NCBI RefSeq assembly: GCF_900141755.1
Contig: NZ_LT670844.1
Span: 4,030,001-4,094,000 of the forward strand
Length of the DNA: 64,000 nt
Direction of reading: 5' to 3'
Source of the DNA: Bradyrhizobium lablabi
GTDB lineage: Bacteria; Pseudomonadota; Alphaproteobacteria; Rhizobiales; Xanthobacteraceae
Shown: positions 11,428-20,925 of the stretch, in pieces
Layout: each line of letters begins with the position of its first letter
How positions within the stretch are numbered: the first letter of the stretch is position 1
Made by a program: the position numbers and the translations under genes
Notes under the pieces: generated by a model
The model's database searches: none
Told to the model about the DNA's origin: nothing
Seen by the model: only the letters and a program-made list of their open reading frames with translations

Positions 11428-12063
11428 ATGCACCGTCGAATCACAGGCAGGCTCGTGATCGCGACCCACAATCCCGGCAAGCTTGCCGAGATGCGGGAAC
11501 TGCTGGCGCCGCACGGCGTCGAGGCGATATCGGCGGGCGAGCTTGGCCTCGGCGAGCCCGAGGAGACCGGCGACACATTTGCAGCCAATGCCCGGATCAA
11601 GGCGGCGGCCGCCGCCAAGGCCGCGCAGCTTCCAGCCTTCGCCGACGATTCCGGACTAGTGGTCGACGCGCTCGACGACGCGCCCGGAATTTTTTCGGCG
11701 CGCTGGGCCGGCCCAAACAAGGATTTTAACGCCGCGATGACGCGGATCGAACGGTTGCTGCAGGAGCGCGGCGCGACCACTCCCGCGCAACGAAGAGCGC
11801 ATTTCGTTTCGGCCTTATGCGTCGCCTGGCCCGACGATCATCTCGAAGAGGTCGAGGCGCGTGCCGACGGCACGTTGGTGTGGCCACCGCGCGGCACTGC
11901 AGGTTTCGGCTACGATCCGATGTTCATGCCCGATGGACATACCCGCACGTTCGGCGAGATGACGAGCCTCGAGAAACACGGCCTGCCGCCGCTCGGGCTC
12001 GGCCTGTCGCACCGCGCCCGCGCATTTGTAAAACTGGCGGAGATCTGCCTTGACCAGCGCTGA
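11428..12063 (+). CDS. rdgB: dITP/XTP pyrophosphatase (HAM1/RdgB)
   Basis: House-cleaning enzyme that hydrolyses non-canonical purine nucleoside triphosphates (dITP, XTP). 211 residues. The N-terminal [14 protein letters not shown] and the metal-binding [24 protein letters not shown] are the family hallmarks. [20 protein letters not shown] and the C-terminal SHRARAF complete the active site. It begins 39 bp after rph and overlaps hemW by 14 bp, so the three genes form a tight operon. Confidence 0.97.
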   Translation: MHRRITGRLVIATHNPGKLAEMRELLAPHGVEAISAGELGLGEPEETGDTFAANARIKAAAAAKAAQLPAFADDSGLVVDALDDAPGIFSARWAGPNKDFNAAMTRIERLLQERGATTPAQRRAHFVSALCVAWPDDHLEEVEARADGTLVWPPRGTAGFGYDPMFMPDGHTRTFGEMTSLEKHGLPPLGLGLSHRARAFVKLAEICLDQR

Positions 12064-13210
12064 CGGGAAAGAAGCCTTCGGCGTTTACGTGCACTGGCCT
12101 TTCTGCCTGTCGAAATGCCCGTATTGCGACTTCAACAGCCATGTCCGGCATGCGCCGATCGACGAAGAACGGTTTGCCCGTGCCTTCGCCCGCGAGATCG
12201 AAACCACCGCGGCGCGCGCACCGGGCCGCGAAGTATCGTCGATTTTTCTCGGTGGCGGCACGCCATCCCTGATGCGGCCGCAGACCGTCGGGGCGATCCT
12301 GGATGCGATCGGCCGACACTGGCGGGTCGCTCGGGAAGTCGAAGTCACGCTCGAAGCCAATCCGACCAGCGTCGAGGCCACGCGGTTTGCCGGTTATCGC
12401 GCAGCCGGTGTGAACCGGGTTTCGCTCGGCGTGCAGGCGTTGGACGACGCCTCGCTGAAAGCGCTGGGACGTCTGCACAGCGCGCGCGAAGCGCTCGACG
12501 CGGTGAAAATCGCGCGCACCGCGTTCGATCGCTATTCGTTCGATCTGATCTACGCCCGTCCCGATCAGACGCCCGAGAGGTGGGCCGATGAACTGAAACT
12601 CGCGATCTCGGAAGCCGCCGAGCATCTGTCGCTCTATCAACTGACGATCGAAGAGGGCACGCCGTTCTTCGGCTTGCACGCCGCCGGAAAATTGCAGACG
12701 CCGGACGAGGCGACCGCGCGGGCGCTTTATGATATCACCCAGGAGGTCTGCGCGGCGCATGGCCTGCCGGCTTACGAGATTTCCAATCACGCACGATCCG
12801 GCGCGGAATGCCGGCATAATCTGGTCTATTGGCGCGGCGAAGAATATGCCGGCATCGGGCCCGGCGCGCATGGCCGGCTCGATATCGACGGCACAAGGCA
12901 TGCGATCGCCACCGAAAAGCGGCCCGAGGCGTGGCTGATGCAGGTCGAGGCGGCCGGCCACGGCGTCGTGTCGGACGATCACCTCAACAGCGAGGAGCGC
13001 GCCGACGAATTCTTGCTGATGGGCCTCCGGCTCGCCGAGGGCATCGATCCCAAGCGCTATGCGGCGCTATCGGGCCGCGCGCTCGATCCGGGCCGCATTG
13101 CGGTGCTGCGTGAGGAAGGCGCGATTGTCGTCGACGACAGCGGACGGCTGCGCGTCACCCAAGCCGGATTTCCAGTGCTCGATGCGGTGGTGGCGGATTT
13201 AGCGGCGTAA
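12050..13210 (+). CDS. hemW: Radical SAM heme chaperone HemW
   Basis: Radical SAM protein of the HemN-like HemW type, implicated in heme delivery rather than coproporphyrinogen oxidation. 386 residues. The iron-sulfur motif is CLSKCPYC (CxxxCxxC), with [10 protein letters not shown] as the SAM-binding glycine motif and [18 protein letters not shown] following. The length and the single CxxxCxxC without an additional Cys favour HemW over HemN. The start is TTG at 12050, inside the end of rdgB, with a GGAG just upstream. It ends 12 bp before the convergent lipoprotein gene. Confidence 0.93.
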   Translation: MTSADGKEAFGVYVHWPFCLSKCPYCDFNSHVRHAPIDEERFARAFAREIETTAARAPGREVSSIFLGGGTPSLMRPQTVGAILDAIGRHWRVAREVEVTLEANPTSVEATRFAGYRAAGVNRVSLGVQALDDASLKALGRLHSAREALDAVKIARTAFDRYSFDLIYARPDQTPERWADELKLAISEAAEHLSLYQLTIEEGTPFFGLHAAGKLQTPDEATARALYDITQEVCAAHGLPAYEISNHARSGAECRHNLVYWRGEEYAGIGPGAHGRLDIDGTRHAIATEKRPEAWLMQVEAAGHGVVSDDHLNSEERADEFLLMGLRLAEGIDPKRYAALSGRALDPGRIAVLREEGAIVVDDSGRLRVTQAGFPVLDAVVADLAA

Positions 13211-13222
13211 CTCCAGGCGACA

Positions 13223-14449
13223 TCACGCCCCAAAACTCTTCGGCGATCCCGCAACCGGCACGCCGCCGCCCGATCCGACCCGCATCACCGCAAGGCCGCG
13301 CTCGTTGGTGCCGTCGGCGCGAAAACGAAACAGGCCGTCGATGCCGGCAAAGCCGGACGGATTTGTGAGTACCTCCGGCGAAAACCGCTGCGGCCCTTGC
13401 GTGCGCGCAAGTGCTGCTACCAGCGCGACCGCGTCGTAGGCGAGCGTTGCGGTTCGCACCGGGTCGGCGCCGTATTTGGCGCGGTAGCGGTTGGAAAAAC
13501 CGCGAAAACCCGACGGATCCGGCGCCGCATAAAGCCCGCCCTGCAGATTAGGACTCGCGAACACGCGCGGATTGTCCCAAAGACCCGTGCCGAGCAGCTG
13601 GATGTTCCTCAAATTCGCGCCCGCCGCCGTCAGCGCATCGGCCACCGCCACCACGGAATCGCCGTCGTCGGCGATGAAGAGCGCATCGGCCTGGCCGAGC
13701 GCCTGCGCCACCGTCCGCGCGGCGGTGGCACGATCGCCGTATTTTTCGAATGCGGCCACGCGTCCGCCCCGGCGTCCGACCGCCTGCTTGAAGCTCGCCT
13801 CCACCACATTGCCATAGGCATTCTCGGGCAGCAGCGCCGCAAACGAGCGTTTTCCGATGCTGGCCGAGTATTCGACGATCCGGTTGACATCGGATTCGGG
13901 GAGGAAGCTGAGGAGATAAACGCCGCGGCCCGCGACGCTGGAATCGGTTGAGAACGCGATCACGGAAACGCCGCGCGCGCGGGTCAATTGCGCGGTCGCC
14001 GGGACCGATTGCGCAAACAGCGGACCCAGGATGATTTCCGCGCCCTCGTCGAGCGCCTGCTGCGTTCCCTGTTGCGCGCCTTGCGGATTGCCGCCGTCAT
14101 CCTTGATCAGAAGCTGGATGTTCGGATTCTGAAATTCCGCCAGCGCCATCTCGGCGGCATTCTTCATCGATTGCGCGGCGACGCCGGCATTGCCCGCGGC
14201 CGACAGCGGCAGGATCAATCCCACCTTGACTTGCCCGTTACCGGCAACGAGCGGCTGCTGCGGCGGCCCTGACGGACCCGGTTGCGAAGGACTGAACGGA
14301 TTGGAGAACTGGCCCATACTCTGAGCAATGTTGCCGGAGCAAGCCCCAAGCAGGGGCGCGCCGAGAATCAAGCCAACGGCCGTCCGCCGGGTTACCCTCG
14401 ACGACTGAGGCCCTGAAGGCCCAGGTTTGGGTTTGAGCGGCCCCACCAT
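13223..14449 (-). CDS. LpoA-like penicillin-binding protein activator, lipoprotein
   Basis: 408 residues with a periplasmic-binding-protein (type I) fold, in the COG3107/LpoA-like group found beside rsmI-yraN in many proteobacteria. A basic N-terminus is followed by a lipoprotein signal (TAVGLILGAPLLGACSG; lipobox LGAC), so it should be anchored in a membrane facing the periplasm. The domain starts QVKVGLILPLSAAGNAGVAAQSMKNAAEMALAEF. In E. coli LpoA stimulates PBP1a, and a similar role here is inferred. A proline-rich linker follows the lipobox. It is divergent from rsmI. Confidence 0.82.
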   Translation of the reverse strand: MVGPLKPKPGPSGPQSSRVTRRTAVGLILGAPLLGACSGNIAQSMGQFSNPFSPSQPGPSGPPQQPLVAGNGQVKVGLILPLSAAGNAGVAAQSMKNAAEMALAEFQNPNIQLLIKDDGGNPQGAQQGTQQALDEGAEIILGPLFAQSVPATAQLTRARGVSVIAFSTDSSVAGRGVYLLSFLPESDVNRIVEYSASIGKRSFAALLPENAYGNVVEASFKQAVGRRGGRVAAFEKYGDRATAARTVAQALGQADALFIADDGDSVVAVADALTAAGANLRNIQLLGTGLWDNPRVFASPNLQGGLYAAPDPSGFRGFSNRYRAKYGADPVRTATLAYDAVALVAALARTQGPQRFSPEVLTNPSGFAGIDGLFRFRADGTNERGLAVMRVGSGGGVPVAGSPKSFGA

Positions 14450-14689
14450 CGCATCTCTTCTCTCGACCGACCGAAATCGGCCAGAACGTCCACCTCCCGA
14501 TGATCAGGAGGGTGGATTCAGGCATATTGTCGGCGAATAGTTAACCAAAACAAAAGGATTATGGCCTTGCAAAGCGGGCAAGGGTTGCAGGGTCCTGTTC
14601 CCCTATCCCGTCGCGCGGCCGGCATCCGTAGCGTGCACCGTTATGGCGTAAGCGTGGCGTCCCCTTGAGCCTATTCGTTTGTCGCGTTT

Positions 14690-14735
14690 TCTTCACGCGA
14701 ACCGGTATCCACTTCGCTCGAAAACGCTCTAGATT
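14690..14735. repeat. Short dispersed palindrome, CGCGAACCGGTATCCACTTCGCTCG type
   Basis: Third relative of the AACCGGnnnCCACTT palindrome, here just before rsmI and ending about 7 bp before its ATG region. The element includes GCGTTTTC...GAAAACGC arms that could pair. It sits where the rsmI promoter or leader must be, so it may be transcribed as part of the rsmI leader. Confidence 0.5.
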
Positions 14736-14741
14736 GGGATT

Positions 14742-15710
14742 ATGCGCGCAAAAGCGGCTTCGATAAATAGAACTGACAGCGAGGGGGAAGCCTCGGCGCG
14801 GACATTTTCCGTGGGCGGTAATATCCTGACGGCGCCGAGGGCGGTTCCGGGCTTGCATCTGGTGGCAACCCCGATCGGCAATCTCGGCGACATTACGCTG
14901 CGCGCGCTGGAGACGCTGGCCGGCGTCGACATCATCGCCTGCGAAGATACCCGCATCACCCGAAGGCTGACCGAGCGCTATGCGATCTCGGCGCAGCTAA
15001 AGCCCTATCACGAGCACAACGCAGCGCTGGCGCGGCCAAAGATCCTGGAGCGGCTGGCGCAGGGCGCTTCCATCGCGCTGGTCTCGGATGCCGGCACGCC
15101 CTTGATTTCCGATCCCGGCTTCAAATTGGTGCGCGAGGTCTGCGCCGCCGGTTTTCCGGTGATCGCACTGCCGGGCCCGTCGTCGGTGCTGACCGCTTTG
15201 TCGGTTGCGGCGCTGCCGACCGACCGGTTTTTCTTCGAGGGATTCTTGCCGCCGAAGGAGACCGCGCGCCGCGCGCGACTGGCAGAACTTTCGCGGATCG
15301 ACGCGACGCTCGTGATGTTCGAATCCGGAAACCGCGTCCAGGCAACGCTTGCCGATCTCGCCGATATCATGGGCACGCGCGATGCTGCGATTTGCCGCGA
15401 GCTGACAAAAATGCACGAAGACGTCCGCCGCGCGCCGGTCTCAGAACTCGCCAAGGCGGCGGACACGCTTGAGACGCGCGGCGAATTCGTGCTGGTGATC
15501 GGCCCGCCCGCAGGCGCCCAGATCATGGCTGCGGATGCGCTCGACGATCTCTTGCGGTCGTCGCTGCAACGCGACAGCGTCAAGGATGCGGTGGCGCACG
15601 CGGTCGAATTATCAGGCCGGCCGCGCCGCGAAATCTATGCCCGGGCGCTCGAGCTCGCCAAGGAAACTGAAAAGGAAATCACCGCGAAGGGCGACGATGG
15701 CCAAGACTGA
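14742..15710 (+). CDS. rsmI: 16S rRNA (cytidine(1402)-2'-O)-methyltransferase
   Basis: Methylates the ribose of C1402 in the ribosomal P-site. 322 residues of the tetrapyrrole-methylase fold. [22 protein letters not shown] and [10 protein letters not shown] are the RsmI signature, with [19 protein letters not shown] and [28 protein letters not shown] following. The ~30-residue N-terminal extension before the conserved part leaves the start uncertain. It overlaps yraN by 14 bp. Confidence 0.97.
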   Translation: MRAKAASINRTDSEGEASARTFSVGGNILTAPRAVPGLHLVATPIGNLGDITLRALETLAGVDIIACEDTRITRRLTERYAISAQLKPYHEHNAALARPKILERLAQGASIALVSDAGTPLISDPGFKLVREVCAAGFPVIALPGPSSVLTALSVAALPTDRFFFEGFLPPKETARRARLAELSRIDATLVMFESGNRVQATLADLADIMGTRDAAICRELTKMHEDVRRAPVSELAKAADTLETRGEFVLVIGPPAGAQIMAADALDDLLRSSLQRDSVKDAVAHAVELSGRPRREIYARALELAKETEKEITAKGDDGQD

Positions 15711-16122
15711 CACGAAGACGGACGGTGCCGCTCCGCCCGACAAGGCCGCAAAACTCGCCTCGCCCGCGCGCGTCGCCGCGTTCCGCACCGGTCTTTCCGC
15801 CGAAGCCCGTGCGGCCGCCTATCTCATGGCAAAAGGCTATCGCATATTGGCAAAGCGGTTTCGCACCCCCCATGGCGAGATCGACATCGTGGCGCGGCGG
15901 CGCAATCTGCTGGCCTTTATCGAGGTCAAGGCCCGCGCCTCTCTCGACGAGGCCGCCTATGCGGTGACGCCGCGCCAGCAGCAGCGCATCATCGATGCCG
16001 CGCAAGGCTGGCTGGTGGCGCATCCCGAACATGCCGAATTTGAGCTCCGTTTCGACGCCATGCTGATTGCGCCGCGGCGTTTGCCGCGCCATCTGTTGGC
16101 GGCATTCGACGCCAGCACTTGA
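15697..16122 (+). CDS. yraN: YraN family (UPF0102) putative endonuclease
   Basis: 141-residue protein with a restriction-endonuclease-like fold. The motif set is [21 protein letters not shown] (D...E-x-K), preceded by [20 protein letters not shown]. The N-terminal ~25 residues are charged and low-complexity. The ATG at 15697 lies inside the end of rsmI, giving translational coupling; this is the widely conserved rsmI-yraN pair. Cellular function is not established. Confidence 0.93.
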   Translation: MAKTDTKTDGAAPPDKAAKLASPARVAAFRTGLSAEARAAAYLMAKGYRILAKRFRTPHGEIDIVARRRNLLAFIEVKARASLDEAAYAVTPRQQQRIIDAAQGWLVAHPEHAEFELRFDAMLIAPRRLPRHLLAAFDAST

Positions 16123-16159
16123 AAGCTCCCTTCAACAGAACGAACTTGCGGGCCCACAC

Positions 16160-17107
16160 ATGAAATTGAACGTCGCCGTCCAGATGGACCCCATCGCGCG
16201 CATCAACATCCGCGGCGATTCGACCTTCGCGCTGCTATTGGAGGCGCAGAAGCGCGGCCATGGGCTGTCTTATTACACCCCCGACAATCTCTCGCTGCGC
16301 GGCGACGAGCTGGTAGCTCCGATCCAGTTGCTCACCGTGCGCGACGAGCCCGGCGATTATTTCACCCTCGGCGAACCGCGCCGCCAGCCGCTTTCCGCCT
16401 TCGACGTCATCCTGCTGCGGCAGGACCCGCCATTCGATCTCGCCTACATCACCTCGACGCATCTTTTGGAACGGCTTCACCCGAAGACGCTGGTCGTGAA
16501 CGACCCCGCAAGCGTCCGCAACGCGCCGGAAAAACTGTTCGTGATGAATTTCCCGCAGCTGATGCCGCCGACCTTGATCTCGCGCGACCTCGACGAGATC
16601 AATTCGTTCCGCGACGAGCACGGCGCGGTGGTGATGAAGCCGCTGCACGGCCATGGCGGCGCCGCGGTGTTTCGGATCATGCCGCAGGACATGAATTTCG
16701 GTTCGCTGTTCGACATGTTTTCGGTGACGTTTCGCGAGCCCTGGGTGATCCAGCGCTTTCTTCCCGAGGTCAAGCACGGCGACAAGCGCATCATCCTGGT
16801 CGACGGCGAATTCGCCGGCGCCGTCAACCGCGTGCCGGCGGCCGATGATCTGCGCTCCAACATGGTGCGCGGCGGCGCCGCGCAATCAACCGAACTGACC
16901 GATCGCGAGCGCGAAATCTGCACGACCATCGGACCAAGCTTGCGCGAGCGCGGGCTGTTGTTCGTCGGCATCGACGTCATCGACGGCAACCTCACCGAGA
17001 TCAACGTCACCTCGCCGACCGGCATCCGCGCCATCGCCCGGCTCGGCGGCCCGGATGTCGCGGCGAAGATCTGGGACGCGATCGAGAAGAAGCGGAGCGG
17101 AAAATAA
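16160..17107 (+). CDS. gshB: Glutathione synthetase
   Basis: ATP-grasp ligase joining gamma-glutamylcysteine and glycine. 315 residues, the normal length. N-terminal [34 protein letters not shown] is characteristic. [21 protein letters not shown] and [17 protein letters not shown] carry the ATP-grasp nucleotide residues, and [16 protein letters not shown] residues near the C-terminus ([18 protein letters not shown]) bind Mg. ATG at 16160 chosen over longer open frame. 37 bp after yraN on the same strand; the rsmI-yraN-gshB order is typical of alphaproteobacteria. Confidence 0.98.
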   Translation: MKLNVAVQMDPIARINIRGDSTFALLLEAQKRGHGLSYYTPDNLSLRGDELVAPIQLLTVRDEPGDYFTLGEPRRQPLSAFDVILLRQDPPFDLAYITSTHLLERLHPKTLVVNDPASVRNAPEKLFVMNFPQLMPPTLISRDLDEINSFRDEHGAVVMKPLHGHGGAAVFRIMPQDMNFGSLFDMFSVTFREPWVIQRFLPEVKHGDKRIILVDGEFAGAVNRVPAADDLRSNMVRGGAAQSTELTDREREICTTIGPSLRERGLLFVGIDVIDGNLTEINVTSPTGIRAIARLGGPDVAAKIWDAIEKKRSGK

Positions 17108-17266
17108 TTCTCTTCGTTTCGTTATGCAGGTGACACGTCTGTGTCGCACGCTTTCCGTTGCCCGCCTTCCAAAGGCCTAAAAGTGGTCGCAAGTTGGGCG
17201 TGGCCCGGCGGCGGAATCCGCCCGGGTAACAAACTAAAATTCCATAAAAAAATGGAGGAACAACGC

Positions 17267-18238
17267 ATGACATACGATGTTTCGCGAAGGTCCCTGCTTG
17301 GGCTCGGTGTAGGCCTCGGCGCGACCGCTTTGATGGGCGGCAGCGCGCTGGCGCGGGCCCCCAAGCTCAACACGCAGCCATCTTATTTCTACCGGTTCAA
17401 TCTGGGTGGCGCCCAGGTCACGGTGGTTTCCGACGGCCCTCTGCCGCTTGGCCCTCCCAAGGGCACCTTCGTCGGCATACCGGATGAAGACATCAAGAAG
17501 ATGCTCACCGACAACTTCCTGTCACCCGACAATATCGTGCTCGAACAAAACTCGCCGATCGTGAACATGGGCGACAAGCTCGTGCTGTTCGACACCGGCA
17601 TGGGGACGTCGAAAGCGTTCGGGCCGACCACCGGCCGGCAGCAGAAGAGCATGGCGGAAGCCGGCATCAAGCCGGAAGAGATCGACGCGGTGGTGTTCAC
17701 GCACGCCCATATCGATCATATCGGCGGCGTGGTCGACGACAGCGGCAAGGTGCTGTTCCCGAACGCGCAGTTCTACATCGCGCAGAGCGATTTTGACTAC
17801 TGGACCGATGAGGGCAAGATGGGCAGCCCTCTAAAGGATTTCGTCGTTCACGCCCGCAAGAACCTGCTGCCGGTGCGCGACCGCCTGGTGTTTTACAAGG
17901 ACGGCCAGGAAGTCCTGCCCGGCGTCACGGCGATGGCCGCGCCCGGACACACCGTGGGTCACCACATCTTCATGATCACCTCGGACGGCAAGTCCATGGC
18001 CTTCCTCGGCGACCTCACCCACCACCAGATTTTGCTATTGGAAAAGCCGCGGATGCAATTCTCCTACGACACCGATCCGAAGCAGGCAGCCGAATCGCGC
18101 GTGAAGATGTTGGACATGCTGGCGGCGAACAAGATCCCCGTGATGTCCTACCACTATCCGTGGCCGGGCTATGGCCACGTCGTCAAGACCGGCGAGGGTT
18201 TTCACTATATCGCCGAGCCGATGAACATGATTCTCTGA
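17267..18238 (+). CDS. Tat-exported MBL-fold metallo-hydrolase
   Basis: 323 residues. N-terminus has a twin-arginine-type signal (SRRSLLGLGVGLGATALMGG, cleavage near ALA). The metallo-beta-lactamase domain carries the zinc motif THAHIDHIGG (HxHxDH), with GHTVGHH and a later Asp (FLGDLTHHQ) and His (MSYHYPWPGYGH). A strong GGAGGAA precedes the ATG at 17267. The substrate cannot be deduced; relatives include quorum-quenching lactonases and other hydrolases. It stands alone and is followed by a perfect hairpin terminator. Confidence 0.88.
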   Translation: MTYDVSRRSLLGLGVGLGATALMGGSALARAPKLNTQPSYFYRFNLGGAQVTVVSDGPLPLGPPKGTFVGIPDEDIKKMLTDNFLSPDNIVLEQNSPIVNMGDKLVLFDTGMGTSKAFGPTTGRQQKSMAEAGIKPEEIDAVVFTHAHIDHIGGVVDDSGKVLFPNAQFYIAQSDFDYWTDEGKMGSPLKDFVVHARKNLLPVRDRLVFYKDGQEVLPGVTAMAAPGHTVGHHIFMITSDGKSMAFLGDLTHHQILLLEKPRMQFSYDTDPKQAAESRVKMLDMLAANKIPVMSYHYPWPGYGHVVKTGEGFHYIAEPMNMIL

Positions 18239-18250
18239 ACGGATGGTGCC

Positions 18251-18277
18251 CAGGGGCAGCCGGTGAGGCTGCCCCTG
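18251..18277 (+). terminator. Perfect 11-bp hairpin after the metallo-hydrolase gene
   Basis: CAGGGGCAGCC pairs perfectly with GGCTGCCCCTG around a 5-nt loop (GGTGA). A modest T-rich stretch (TTTTG) follows about 13 nt later. It begins 12 bp after the stop codon and separates this unit from the next, SOS-type promoter. Confidence 0.65.
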
Positions 18278-18293
18278 CACGGCCTTCAGTTTT

Positions 18294-18337
18294 GTTCACT
18301 AAATGTTCTTGCATTTGTCGCTGCCTTGGCCTACTCT
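18294..18337 (+). promoter_or_regulatory. LexA box and promoter of the leader-methyltransferase unit (copy of the comM promoter)
   Basis: GTTCACTAAATGTTC (18294-18308) fits the alphaproteobacterial LexA operator GTTC-N7-GTTC. Directly behind it are TTGCAT (18309-18314), a 17-bp spacer and TACTCT (18332-18337), a sigma-70-like promoter whose -35 abuts the operator. The layout is the same, base for base in spacing, as that in front of comM at 19218-19261. DNA-damage induction is inferred. Confidence 0.72.
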
Positions 18338-18358
18338 GAGTTGCAGGAGTTGGGCCGG

Positions 18359-18436
18359 ATGCAACCGCGAGTTCCAAGCGTCACCTTTGGGGAGATTGCA
18401 GCCCGCGTGGCCGGCCTAGAGGCAGGCCGAAGATGA
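18359..18436 (+). CDS. 25-codon leader peptide derived from the comM N-terminus
   Basis: ATG at 18359 follows AGGAG and opens a 25-codon frame starting MQPRVPSVTFGEIAAR, against MVARVSTVAFEGIEAR in ComM (8 of 16 identical). The distance from the LexA box to the ATG is 65 bp in both copies. The stop TGA (18434-18436) overlaps the ATG of the methyltransferase (18433-18435) as ATGA, so translation of the leader should couple to it. It is probably a degenerated duplicate of the comM 5' end rather than a functional domain. Confidence 0.65.
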   Translation: MQPRVPSVTFGEIAARVAGLEAGRR

Positions 18437-19179
18437 CGCTACGCCGCGTGCTGAAAAGTCTGACGCCTCCCATCATCGGCGATTTGCTTCATGGTGGGTG
18501 CCCCTATGTCTCCTGGTCAGCGGCCAGCGAAAGTGCTTCCTCCTATTCGGACCAGGCGCTCAACGCCTTCAAGGTCGCTCGCCGGATGCCAGGTTCCGTG
18601 GAGGGGGCGCTATTGCGCACCAATCTTCTGTACCTGATTGCGCTGGCGTGCGGGAAACCCGATCTGTCCATCGTCGATTTTGGCGGCTCGACGGGAGAGT
18701 TGGGCGCAGACTTCCTCATTGCCTTTCCTGACGCCACCTACACCGTCGTCGAGAACCCCGCGATGGTTGCGATGATGAAAGGTCAGGGTCCGGTCGGCTT
18801 TGCGTGCACTCCACCGGCCGAATGCGACATCTTTTTCTCCAGCGGTGCACTCCAGTACATCGAGAACCCAACCGAGATTCTCACCGTTGCCTTTACCTCG
18901 GCACGGCGCTCCGTCGTCCTCATGCGCAACTCGTTTGCGGACGAAGACATCTATCGCGTCCAACGCTCGAGGCTCTTCGCTAACGGAAGCGGCCCAATTC
19001 CGGAAGGCTACAAGGACCGCACGGTGCGGTATCCTCATCGAACGATGAAGGAAGGTTCGATCGTCGAGATCGCGCGCCAGTATGGCTTCCGCTGCGTCAC
19101 GCGGATTGCAGAGGCCGACACGGACGCCCTGCCATACGCAGGAAAGGTCTACGGCACGCAGTTGGTCTTCCTGCGTTAG
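18433..19179 (+). CDS. TIGR04325-type putative SAM-dependent methyltransferase
   Basis: 248 residues resembling the TIGR04325 (LIC12133) methyltransferase family, which I recall mainly from surface-polysaccharide loci. Motif I region is SIVDFGGSTGELGADFLIAFP, then YTVVENPAMVAMMK, and CDIFFSSGALQYIENP replaces the usual acidic post-motif. The ATG overlaps the stop of a 25-codon leader under an SOS-type promoter. No polysaccharide genes are nearby, so the gene looks like an insertion between the metallo-hydrolase gene and comM. The substrate is unknown. G+C looks somewhat lower than in neighbours, by eye only. Confidence 0.75.
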   Translation: MTLRRVLKSLTPPIIGDLLHGGCPYVSWSAASESASSYSDQALNAFKVARRMPGSVEGALLRTNLLYLIALACGKPDLSIVDFGGSTGELGADFLIAFPDATYTVVENPAMVAMMKGQGPVGFACTPPAECDIFFSSGALQYIENPTEILTVAFTSARRSVVLMRNSFADEDIYRVQRSRLFANGSGPIPEGYKDRTVRYPHRTMKEGSIVEIARQYGFRCVTRIAEADTDALPYAGKVYGTQLVFLR

Positions 19180-19217
19180 GCCTTCACGCCGGAGGCCCGT
19201 CGGAGCGCTCGACGCCT

Positions 19218-19261
19218 GTTCCCTTAATGTTCTTGCGGTCGCCTGCGCTTTCCGCTACCCT
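19218..19261 (+). promoter_or_regulatory. LexA box and promoter of comM
   Basis: GTTCCCTTAATGTTC (19218-19232) matches GTTC-N7-GTTC. It is followed by TTGCGG (19233-19238), a 17-bp spacer and TACCCT (19256-19261). The comM ATG is 22 bp further. comM belongs to the LexA regulon in several alphaproteobacteria as I recall, which fits. Confidence 0.75.
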
Positions 19262-19282
19262 CGATTGCAGCAGAGGGGCGGA

Positions 19283-20821
19283 ATGGTCGCGCGGGTTTCC
19301 ACGGTAGCTTTTGAGGGGATCGAAGCCCGCGCCGTCGACGTGCAGGTGCAGGTCGCGCCTGGGCTACCGGCGTTTGCGATCGTCGGCCTGCCGGACAAGG
19401 CGGTGTCGGAAGCCCGCGAGCGGGTCCGTTCGGCGCTGATCGCCTCTGGACTGGCGCTGCCCGCGCGCCGCATCACCGTCAATCTGGCGCCGGCCGATTT
19501 GCCGAAGGAAGGCAGCCATTACGATCTCCCGATCGCGCTCGGCCTGATGGCGGCGATCGGCGCGATACCGCCCGACGCGCTTTCCGGTTTTACGGTACTC
19601 GGTGAACTCGGCCTCGATGGATCGATCGCGCCGGTTGCGGGCGTATTGCCGGCGGCGATCGGCGCCAATTCGCGCGACGAGGGCCTGATTTGCCCGGCGG
19701 CTTGCGGCGCGGAAGCGGCCTGGGCGAGCCCGGATATCCAGATCGTGGCGGCGAATTCGCTGATCCAGATCGCTAATCATTTTAGGGGCACGCAGGTGCT
19801 GTCGCGGCCACAGCCGAAAGTGCATGAGGCCGAGGCCAACCTCTTAGACCTGCGCGACATCAAGGGCCAGGAGAGTGCAAAACGCGCGCTCGAGATCGCA
19901 GCCGCCGGCGGGCATCATTTGCTGATGATCGGGTCGCCCGGCGCCGGCAAGTCGATGCTCGCCGCCCGGCTGCCCTCGATCCTGCCGCCGCTGTCGCCGT
20001 CGGAATTGCTCGAAGTATCAATGATCGCCTCCGTCGCCGGCGAGATCGAGGGCGGCGCGCTGACCGCGCGGCGGCCGTTCCGCGCCCCCCATCATTCCGC
20101 CAGCATGGCGGCGCTCACCGGCGGCGGCATGCGCGCCAAGCCGGGCGAGATTTCGCTGGCCCATCAGGGCGTCCTGTTCCTCGACGAATTGCCGGAGTTC
20201 GATCCCCGCGTGCTGGATTCGCTGCGCCAGCCGCTCGAAAACGGCGAGGTCGCGGTGTCACGTGCCAATCATCGCGTCACGTATCCGGCGCGTTTCATGC
20301 TGGTCGCCGCGATGAATCCGTGCCGCTGCGGCCATGCCTATGAGCCCGGCTATTCCTGCAGGCGCGGCCGCATCGAACGCTGCACGGGCGATTATCAGGC
20401 GCGCATTTCGGGCCCGCTGATGGACCGCATCGATCTGCGGATCGAGGTGCCGGCGGTGACCGCTTCTGACCTGATCCTGCCGCCGCCGACGGAAGGCTCG
20501 GCAGAGGTGGCCGCGCGCGTTGCCGCCGCGCGCGACGTGCAGCTGGCGCGTTATGCTGCGGCCGGCCTGCCGCATATCCGCACCAACGCGGAAGCCCCCG
20601 CCTCGGTGCTGGAGACGATCGCGCAACCGGACGCGCAGGGCCAAAAGCTCCTGCGCGACGCCGCCGAAACCATGCGGCTGTCGGCGCGCGGTTATCACCG
20701 CGTGCTGCGCGTCGCCCGCACGCTCGCCGACCTCGACGGTGCCGAAAAAATCGGCCGGCTGCATCTCGCCGAAGCTTTGTCGTATCGCGCGCTCGCCGAC
20801 GATGTCAGGCGCGCGGCCTGA
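19283..20821 (+). CDS. comM: YifB/ComM family Mg-chelatase-like AAA+ ATPase
   Basis: 512 residues. ComM is a hexameric helicase that promotes branch migration during integration of transforming DNA. N-terminal ChlI-like domain (MVARVSTVAFEGIEARAVDVQVQ...GLPAFAIVGLPDKAVSEARERV), then the AAA+ module with Walker A GSPGAGKSMLAARLPSILPPL, Walker B GVLFLDELPEF, and the C-terminal Mg-chelatase domain including a Cys cluster (NPCRCGHAYEPGYSCRRG). The frame is open upstream; ATG 19283 is supported by the ribosome-binding GAGGGG and by alignment to the duplicated leader. Probably LexA-regulated. Confidence 0.95.
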   Translation: MVARVSTVAFEGIEARAVDVQVQVAPGLPAFAIVGLPDKAVSEARERVRSALIASGLALPARRITVNLAPADLPKEGSHYDLPIALGLMAAIGAIPPDALSGFTVLGELGLDGSIAPVAGVLPAAIGANSRDEGLICPAACGAEAAWASPDIQIVAANSLIQIANHFRGTQVLSRPQPKVHEAEANLLDLRDIKGQESAKRALEIAAAGGHHLLMIGSPGAGKSMLAARLPSILPPLSPSELLEVSMIASVAGEIEGGALTARRPFRAPHHSASMAALTGGGMRAKPGEISLAHQGVLFLDELPEFDPRVLDSLRQPLENGEVAVSRANHRVTYPARFMLVAAMNPCRCGHAYEPGYSCRRGRIERCTGDYQARISGPLMDRIDLRIEVPAVTASDLILPPPTEGSAEVAARVAAARDVQLARYAAAGLPHIRTNAEAPASVLETIAQPDAQGQKLLRDAAETMRLSARGYHRVLRVARTLADLDGAEKIGRLHLAEALSYRALADDVRRAA

Positions 20822-20925
20822 ATAGCCGCGACAACGCGCGTCAACCAGGCGGTAACCAGTCTCGTTTACGCTTCGCAAACCATAGACCGTGCGTCCGCAC
20901 TGGTTTTTCGGCGAGCGAGCGTATC

